Below, piece by piece: positions 58,028 to 64,000 of a stretch of DNA of 64,000 bases. Positions within the stretch are counted from its first letter, which is position 1; each line of letters starts with the position of its first letter. The notes below the pieces were generated by a model that was not told the DNA's origin, made no database searches, and saw nothing but the letters and a program-made list of their open reading frames with translations. The DNA is from NORP240 sp942492445 (lineage in GTDB: Bacteria; Pseudomonadota; Gammaproteobacteria; Pseudomonadales; Pseudohongiellaceae): assembly GCA_942492445.1 (NCBI GenBank), contig CALOEW010000033.1:1-64000 (forward strand), read 5' to 3'. The position numbers were made by a program, and so were the translations under genes.

Positions 58028-58783
58028 ATGATTCGAGAGGAAAACCAGTTGCTACCTTACACCATGTCCTCCGTCCCGGCGGGGCCTTGGCTGGTGTTTG
58101 CCCCCCATCCCGACGACGAAACCTTCGGCATGGGCGGGTCGCTGTTGCTGGCCCGGCAGCGGGGTATCGCAACCCACGTGGTGTTCGTCACCGACGGCGC
58201 CCTGGGCGGTGACGGGGACCGCCAGGCGCTGGTGGCGCAACGCATGGCCGAGGCGCGGGCCGCCGCCGTGGAGCTGGAAGTGGACTCGATCCATTTTCTT
58301 GGCCAGCCGGACCGGGGGCTGCGGCTTTCCGAAGGGCTGCTGCAGCGCACCACGGAGCTGGTCCGGGAGCTGGGGCCGGCCAGTGTCTTTTTTCCCAACC
58401 CCCTGGAGTTCCACCCTGATCACCGGGTGACGGCGCAACTGGCCTGGCAGGCCTGCAGTCGCATAGAGGCTTCCTCCATTGATTGCTACGGCTACGAAAT
58501 CAGCACCCTGGCGCCCATCAACGTGCTGCTGGACGTGACCGATTTCGCCGAGAAAAAATACCAAGTGGTGAAGATGTACGCCAGCCAGCTGACCCAGGCC
58601 AAGTACCTGGCGCTGGTGCAGGCGTTGGACACGGCACGCACCTTTTCGCTGCCCATCGATCGGGTCGCGGCGGAGGGCTTCTTCCACTTCAACGACCGCA
58701 GCGCCACCCTGCAGGAGCAGTTGGTGCGCAGCCTGTTGCCGTATTTTGAAGGTGTGTCCGGCGGCGGGGATTCCGCCACGTGA
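58028..58783 (+). CDS. PIG-L family deacetylase
   Basis: A zinc deacetylase of the GlcNAc-PI/LmbE type. Its metal motif PHPDDE appears as APHPDDETFGMGG (about 25-37), the second site as FHPDHRVTAQLAWQAC. Between them is VVFVTDGALGGDGDRQALVAQRMAEARAAAVELEV, and a C-terminal FNDRSATLQEQLVRSLLPYFEG follows. It probably deacetylates an N-acetylated sugar. The start may be 58028 or the later ATG at 58064. It follows a GNAT gene and has an intact frame. Confidence 0.94.
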   Translation: MIREENQLLPYTMSSVPAGPWLVFAPHPDDETFGMGGSLLLARQRGIATHVVFVTDGALGGDGDRQALVAQRMAEARAAAVELEVDSIHFLGQPDRGLRLSEGLLQRTTELVRELGPASVFFPNPLEFHPDHRVTAQLAWQACSRIEASSIDCYGYEISTLAPINVLLDVTDFAEKKYQVVKMYASQLTQAKYLALVQALDTARTFSLPIDRVAAEGFFHFNDRSATLQEQLVRSLLPYFEGVSGGGDSAT

Positions 58784-58899
58784 CGCCGCCGGCCCCCGGG
58801 CAATCAGAAAACCCGGGCACCCGGCCTTACCTGCCGCCTTCCTCCCGAGATAAACGAGGCCGGTTCCGTTGAACAGGTACCGGCTCAGTCAAGCAGGGG

Positions 58900-59928
58900 C
58901 TAGCGCCATTCGCTGGCGGGCTGCTCCGGGTCGGAGCGCAGAAACCGGATCAGGTCGGCATGAAACCGGTCCGGAATCTCGATCTGCGGGGCGTGACCAA
59001 TGCCGGGGTACAGCAGGATCGCCGAATTCTGCAGCTCGCTGGCCACGTGCCTGGCGTGGCGGGGGAAGTCCGCGATCAGGCCGTCTTCCTCGCCCGCCAG
59101 CACCAGGGCCTTGGTGGTAATGTGCTGCCAGTCGTAGACCACCGGGTCGTTGTACAACATGTCGCCCTGCAGGCGGCGCACCATGGCCAGCCGCGGCCAT
59201 TCGCCGCTCATGGTCTGGCCATACTGGCGGCGCACAAACTCCAGGTGGGCCGGTGGCCATTCCTCGGGGAAGTAACGGCGATGGCCCGCCAGGATGGAGC
59301 GGTAGCTGGTAACGCCGACCGGGCTGGCGAAGGGGTCGTTCCAGGGCCGGCTCTGGCGCTGGTCCTCAAGCCCGATCTGATTGACCATCACCACGTGGGT
59401 GGTGATGTCCGGGTAGAGCATGGCGAACCGGCTGACCACCATGCCGCCCATGGAATGGCCCACGATTGCCACTTCCTCGACACCCAGGTGATCCAGCAGC
59501 GCTTTCATATTGGCGGCGACAAAATTGAAGTTGTAGGGAATCACCGGTTTGGAGGACTTGCCGTAGCCGATGCGGTCGACGGCAATCACCCTGAAGCCAG
59601 CCTCCGAGAGTACCTTGATAGTGGGCGTGTAGGCCTCGGAATAGAAATTCATGCCGTGTTGCCAGAACACCGTCTGGCCGTTGGCCGACCCGGTGGGCGG
59701 CACGTCCATGTAGGCCATGCGCATGTCTTCACCGAAGCGGTTGAGCTCGAGGAAATGCACCGGGTAGGGGTAGGGGATTTCCTCGAAGTTGGCGGAAACG
59801 GGGCCCCAGTGGGCCGGTGCTTCGGCGGGTGGCTCGGCCGGCCACTCCTGGGCCAGCACCGATGCCGTAAAAACAAGGGATGTCAGAAGCGTTGGGATAG
59901 CTTTAAACAGTCGGCTTTCTGTGATCAT
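58900..59928 (-). CDS. Exported alpha/beta-hydrolase
   Basis: A 342-residue alpha/beta-hydrolase with a signal peptide (IPTLLTSLVFTASVLAQ). The fold shows VFWQHGMNFYSEAYTPTIKVL (oxyanion region), VIAVDRIGYGKSSKP, and the nucleophile elbow GHSMGGMVVSRFAML with the active Ser. The acid is in LVLAGEEDGLIADF and the His in YPGIGHAPQIEIPDRF. The substrate is unknown. It stands alone, convergent with the PIG-L gene. Confidence 0.92.
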   Translation of the reverse strand: MITESRLFKAIPTLLTSLVFTASVLAQEWPAEPPAEAPAHWGPVSANFEEIPYPYPVHFLELNRFGEDMRMAYMDVPPTGSANGQTVFWQHGMNFYSEAYTPTIKVLSEAGFRVIAVDRIGYGKSSKPVIPYNFNFVAANMKALLDHLGVEEVAIVGHSMGGMVVSRFAMLYPDITTHVVMVNQIGLEDQRQSRPWNDPFASPVGVTSYRSILAGHRRYFPEEWPPAHLEFVRRQYGQTMSGEWPRLAMVRRLQGDMLYNDPVVYDWQHITTKALVLAGEEDGLIADFPRHARHVASELQNSAILLYPGIGHAPQIEIPDRFHADLIRFLRSDPEQPASEWR

Positions 59929-60136
59929 TTAGGGATTCCAGAGGGTTTGTTCATGAAAAGCGCCAGCGACTGGCAACTGCTGCCGGCGATTATACAACGA
60001 CTGGCAATCCCGGGCTGACGGGGAACGCTCGTTCATCCCGCAAAAAGCCACATTTGTGGCGACTCAGACTGCCGACGCCGGCGACAAAGTCACCAGGGTC
60101 AATCCCTGTGGCCGGTAGCAACTCACGCCGCCGAGA

Positions 60137-60202
60137 GATGCTTCGGGAGCCGAACACCAGCGACCCGTTGATGCTTCTGGAACCGAACACCAGCTGCCCC
60201 TT
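60137..60202. repeat. 33-bp direct repeat
   Basis: GATGCTTCGGGAGCCGAACA... and GATGCTTCTGGAACCGAACA... are two adjacent 33-base units with few differences. No gene is associated. Confidence 0.7.
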
Positions 60203-60279
60203 CTCGACAACCAGTTGGAAACTGATCGAGTCTCGATCATCACTGCGAAAATTGCTATAACCTCCTTAAATATGACGGT

Positions 60280-60710
60280 TTTTTTGTTTCATGCCTGGCC
60301 TGTGTGCCGGAGCGCCGGGGTTTCAGGGAACCCGCAAATTGCTGGGGAACCGGGAATGTGGAGACAAACCCCCGAGGTCATGACGCTCCACGGCATAACG
60401 GAATACAAGGGCATAGGTAAAGCAAGAGTATAAGGATCCCAACGGGCGATCGATCCAGGGTGGGAGCGACCATGGCGCTCCACAGCATAACGGAATTTCA
60501 GGAACCCAAGGCTATAAGGAATCCAGGGGCTCCAGGAATGCAGGGATATCAGGAATCCAGGGGTGTCAGGAGTGCAATGGTCTATAGAATCCAAGGGTAT
60601 AAGGAATTCAAGGACAAAAGGAGCACCAGCCAGATACTAGGTGCTCCAGGGAATCAGGTAATCGACCGGACAAAGGATTCGGTGGCGGATTAGGCAAAGA
60701 AATCAGTATT
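60280..60710. repeat. Degenerate short-repeat region
   Basis: A 26-base segment containing CGCTCCACGGCATAACGGAAT at 60379 recurs at 60471 with two mismatches. From about 60440 to 60640 the sequence is a patchwork of AGGAATCCAGGGG-type units. The open frames here have no domain or codon pattern of a real gene. Confidence 0.6.
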
Positions 60711-60713
60711 GGT

Positions 60714-60858
60714 TAACAGACTGTTGAAAAACTATGTGCGCTTGCCAGGGCTGGTCAAAAACTGGCGAAAAAGCGCAGTTTACCGGGTGTAAATAAGCAT
60801 TTTAAGCCAATTTTTAACGAAGCACTGGCAAGCGCAATAGTTTTTCATCAGCCTGTTA
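60714..60858. mobile_element. MITE-like element with 35-bp inverted repeats
   Basis: The left end TAACAGACTGTTGAAAAACT...GCGCTTGCCAG and the right end CTGGCAAGCGC...AGTTTTTCATCAGCCTGTTA are inverted copies differing at few positions. The 75-base interior codes for nothing. The ends resemble insertion-sequence termini, so it is probably a non-autonomous transposon remnant. Confidence 0.75.
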
Positions 60859-61476
60859 GGCAAAGCACTCAACAAAGCAATTGGGAAAGAACTAGTTGAA
60901 GGGTATCAGGGGAAGCCACGCGTCCAAGAGTGTTAGTAGCGGATGGGTGAGCAGAGCGGGCTGCACCGGGCGGGGATGCTCGCTGGCTGGAACCTCGCTA
61001 CTGGTATCACTAAACTCCGGTCATCGGATGATCGCACTGGTCAGGAGCATCGCCGGTGGCACACATTGGCCTGTTAAGGCACAGACGAAGGCGCTGGATC
61101 TGGCTGTTGGCTTCCGCATCGGGACAGCCGGGTGCTGCTGCGTTGATGTGGCGAATTGCAAGAGAACAACTGTTCCCTGGCAGATTGTTGCAGCCTGTTG
61201 TGAGTGCCGCCATGACAAGGCCGATCCGGCGGAAAACACGCAGTTTGCCGAGTGAGAATGAAAGGCTGGAGCAGATTCTGGTGACGAATTGACGGGCGAT
61301 CATTCTGCAACGGCGTGTTCACGGACAACGCCTGGCAGTTTTCGTACGTCAGACCGGCGCTGGGCATTGCCGCAGTTGGGCAGAGGGAAAAACAATGATA
61401 ACAACGACTATCTTCCTGAGGATCAGAGTCAGTCTGAATCGAGGTGTGGAAGGTATCCTGAAGAGGAGAAATTCCT
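60859..61476. other. Gene-free interval
   Basis: Several short frames are open, the longest 119 codons at 60896-61255, but none has a ribosome site, domain or sensible composition. I see no RNA gene or strong hairpin. Confidence 0.5.
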
Positions 61477-64000
61477 ATGAAGAGGCATCCACAACTTGGG
61501 AAAAAACTTAAACTTCTGTATTCGCTCAGGCTTAACCCGGCAATCAAGTCCCACGCCGATCTTGCGGAGGTTCTTGGCATTTCCCGGCAGGCCGTGGGGA
61601 AATGGGCGAGGGGAACCGAGACCAGCCAGGGAGATGCGATTCCGCTTTCCCAAGTTGAAAATGTGGCCACTATCTTTGGCATCAGCGAGCACTGGCTGAC
61701 ACTGGAGTTTGAAGAGTTTGAAGCCAGACTTTATGAAAAACTCGAAGCAGAAAGCAGGCTGGACATCAAAAAGCCTGAAAGGATTTCAGTTTCTTTATTA
61801 CCGAATACACCGGCTAAAATTTTCGGTCGCAAGAGAGAACTCAGGTTTCTGGATACCGAATGGGCAGAGAGACAGACAAATATTCTGCAACTTGTCGCCT
61901 TCGGCGGGATGGGTAAGAGTTCCCTGCTGAATGCCTGGCTGTCGCGTCTCGACCAGAAAGGCTATTGTGGTGCGCGCAGAGTCTACGCCTGGTCATTCTA
62001 CTGGCAGGCTGCAAAGTCGGAGGTCCGGTCATCCGGTGACTATTTCATAGAGCACGCCCTCGGCTGGTTTGGTGACGAATCACCAACAGAGGGAAGCCCT
62101 TGGGAGAAGGCGACAAGACTGGCGAATTTGGTCAGGTCCAGGCGAACATTGCTGCTTCTTGACGGCCTGGAGCCAATGCAATTCCCGCCTGGCCCAAAAC
62201 ATGGGCTGGTGGAAAACCCAGCAGTTTCACTGTTGCTGAAAGAACTGGCCACAGAAAACGACGGGCTCTGTGTCATTACTTCCCGGTTGCCGGTAGCGGA
62301 TCTTACGACCTTTCAGGGTACAAGAGTAAAAACCGTTGAACTGGAACCCTTGTCGGACAAGTCCAGCATTAAAATGCTGAAGTCCATAGGACTCCAGGGC
62401 TCTTATAATGAATACGTCCAGGCGGCCAAGGAGTATTCGGGTCATCCCTTGAGCCTTTCCCTGCTGGGTGGATACCTGAATGTCGTTCACAAAGGTCGAA
62501 TGGGAGACTTCAGAAAAATTCGTTCGCTGTTCGACGAGCAGGAGCTGGGAGTCAACGCCAAAAACCTGATGCGAAACTACCTGGATTGGTTTCAAGGGAC
62601 TCCCGAACGGGCTCTCCTTTTTGCCATTGGTCTTTTTGATCGGGAAGTCAGTATTCATGACATTGACAAAATTTCCAATGAACACCCTGATCTTCCTGGT
62701 CTGACTCGTGAACTTTCGCAACTTTCCAACCTGCAGTTGAGCTACGCAATAGACCGACTCAAGCAGGCAAATCTGATCAATGTCAGAGAAAAGCACTCCA
62801 CTTCAATGCTGGATTGCCATCCGCTGGTCAGAGACTTTCTATCCGACTTTATTAGAGAACACTATCCGTTGATCTGGAAGCAAGGGCATGCCCTGATCTT
62901 TGACTATCTCAGGCAGCAGGCCATGGAGAATCCGGTAACTATCGCCGATCTGGAACCACTTTTCAGGGCTGTCATTCACGGAACTCAAGCCGAACTTTTT
63001 GAGCCAGCTTTTGAACTCTACTTCGAGAAGATAAAAAAAAGACAGTTTTCAATGTTTACAAAGGGCTCTCATCACACTGATCAGGCCTGTATAAGAGTCT
63101 TCTATTGAGTGGAGTGAGCCAGTAAATGTTCTATACTTTGAGGAAGCGAAGTTTTATTTGCTGTCAAGCGCTGCGACAAATCTAATGTCATTAGGGAAAT
63201 GTTGAAGATGCAATTGCACCTAGTTTTAGAGAGTATTAATTGGTTCGTTGAGCATCAACATTGGCTAGAAGCGGCAAATACAGCAGGACCATTTTTATCT
63301 ATGTTGATAGCAACAGGAAAACTTGACGATGCCACTGAATTGTTGGATGAACTCGCGGATTGTGTGGTGAACACTGGGAATAAAGTAATTCAAGCAATTA
63401 GCTGGTCGTTTAAAGCACACGCTCTCCATCTAAGTGGTAATGATAAGGAAGCCGGGGAGCTTTTCAGAAAATCAGAAGCCATACTGACGCTGGAGGATCC
63501 CGGCGTGGCAGTGTCGTTTCCAACGGTGAGTTCGTATTACTGCAAATTTTTACTCGAGACAGGTCAGGCGGAAAAAGCACTGGAGCGATCACTTAAGACA
63601 TTTGGCTGGCGCAGCAAAAAAACCTGGCAGGTAGCTATTGATACTACATCACTGCTGGCAAGCGATATGCAGGTTCTGGGACTGGCATTTCTGGCGCTGA
63701 ACGACAAGGCCAATGCCAGGCTGTATCTGAACAGGCAGGTGGAATTATTAAAAGAAGCGGACGAGTGGCTTTACCTGCCTTCGGGGCTGAACGCTCGCGC
63801 CAATCTGCATATTGAATCCGGCGACTACGACGCGGCCCGGGATGACCTTTCGAATGCACTGGAGATATCCCGAAGGACCGGTGCCAGGTATGGAGAGTGG
63901 GAGACCCGGATAAACCGGGTACACCTGCATGTGCGCAGCGGGGAGTTCAGGAAGGCAGGGAAAGCGCTGGATGAGCTGGACCAGTTCTCTGGCATGTCGT
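61477..64000 (+). CDS. HTH-STAND NTPase-TPR protein, partial, frameshifted
   Basis: GAGGAG precedes the ATG at 61477. The N-terminus is an XRE-like helix-turn-helix (SHADLAEVLGISRQAVGKWARG, about 25-46). An NB-ARC-type NTPase follows: Walker A AFGGMGKSSLL (141-151), Walker B RTLLLLDGLEP, sensor ITSR (267-270), SGHPLSLSLLGG and an MHD-like DCHPLVRDFL. Frames change near 63085 and 63190. From 63199 an open frame of TPR-like helices (LEAANTAGPFLSMLIATGKLDD, AISWSFKAHALHLSGNDKEAG, ARANLHIESGDYDAARDDLSNAL) runs past the window edge. STAND proteins act as ligand-triggered switches in signalling or phage defence. No effector gene is visible upstream. Confidence 0.85.

Noticed and set aside
60896..61255. 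119-codon open frame
   Set aside because: No ribosome site, no domain and Cys/Trp-rich composition unlike real genes here.

Overview
The window looks like a chromosome segment of a gammaproteobacterium close to the Pseudomonadales/Cellvibrionales. The tmRNA tag reads ANDDNYALAA. Several blocks have the order familiar from Pseudomonas-type genomes: bamE-fur-recN-grpE-dnaK-dnaJ, hemL-thiD, ratA-rnfH, and argC-(coiled-coil protein)-bactofilin-erpA-anmK-M23 peptidase-tyrS-rRNA operon. Many genes, including essential ones (tyrS, dnaJ, recN), carry single-base reading-frame breaks. The simplest explanation is an indel-prone, unpolished assembly rather than wholesale gene decay. These genes are annotated over their full span with the approximate break points given.

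Layout. 0-9.3 kb is an accessory zone with a frameshifted Asp-rich secreted protein, a MarR remnant next to a group II truncated haemoglobin, a decayed toxin with its antitoxin, a broken hrpB, a Fic protein behind a cluster of TGTCGA motifs, a REP-associated transposase (RAYT), a zeta-type toxin with a small upstream partner, and a GIY-YIG protein. It ends at ssrA (tmRNA). 9.9-20.4 kb holds an anomalous poly-G tract, a two-gene envelope operon, msrA, smpB, cytochrome b561, an sdpR/sdpI-like pair, an SNF symporter, ratA-rnfH, a glutathione transferase and a cory-CC-star/ArsA-GET3 ATPase pair. 20.5-30.6 kb holds a small His/Cys protein with a ZnuD-like receptor, then bamE, fur, recN and the heat-shock genes with two recognisable sigma-32 promoters. 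30.7-41.8 kb is core metabolism: adenosine kinase, hemL, thiD, hemJ, argC, bactofilin, erpA, anmK, M23 peptidase and tyrS. 41.9-48.2 kb is a complete rRNA operon (16S, tRNA-Ile, 23S, 5S) with promoter, boxA sites and terminator; its internal spacer is irregular. 48.5-60 kb has a large TonB-dependent receptor, a histidine kinase/response regulator pair divergent from a spondin-domain protein, a secreted protein of unknown function, a GNAT/PIG-L pair and an alpha/beta hydrolase. 60-61.5 kb is repeat-rich without convincing genes. From 61.5 kb to the edge runs an HTH-STAND NTPase-TPR gene that continues beyond the window.

The strongest unexplained structures are a family of about 56-bp palindromic MITE-like elements placed just upstream of genes (five good copies, one of them a long version, plus degenerate ones); a second 145-bp element with 35-bp terminal inverted repeats; a near-identical 25-nt motif shared by the RAYT 3' end and the 3' end of hrpB; the poly-G tract beside ssrA; and the HTH-STAND-TPR gene, which is the best candidate for an uncharacterised sensing or defence component.
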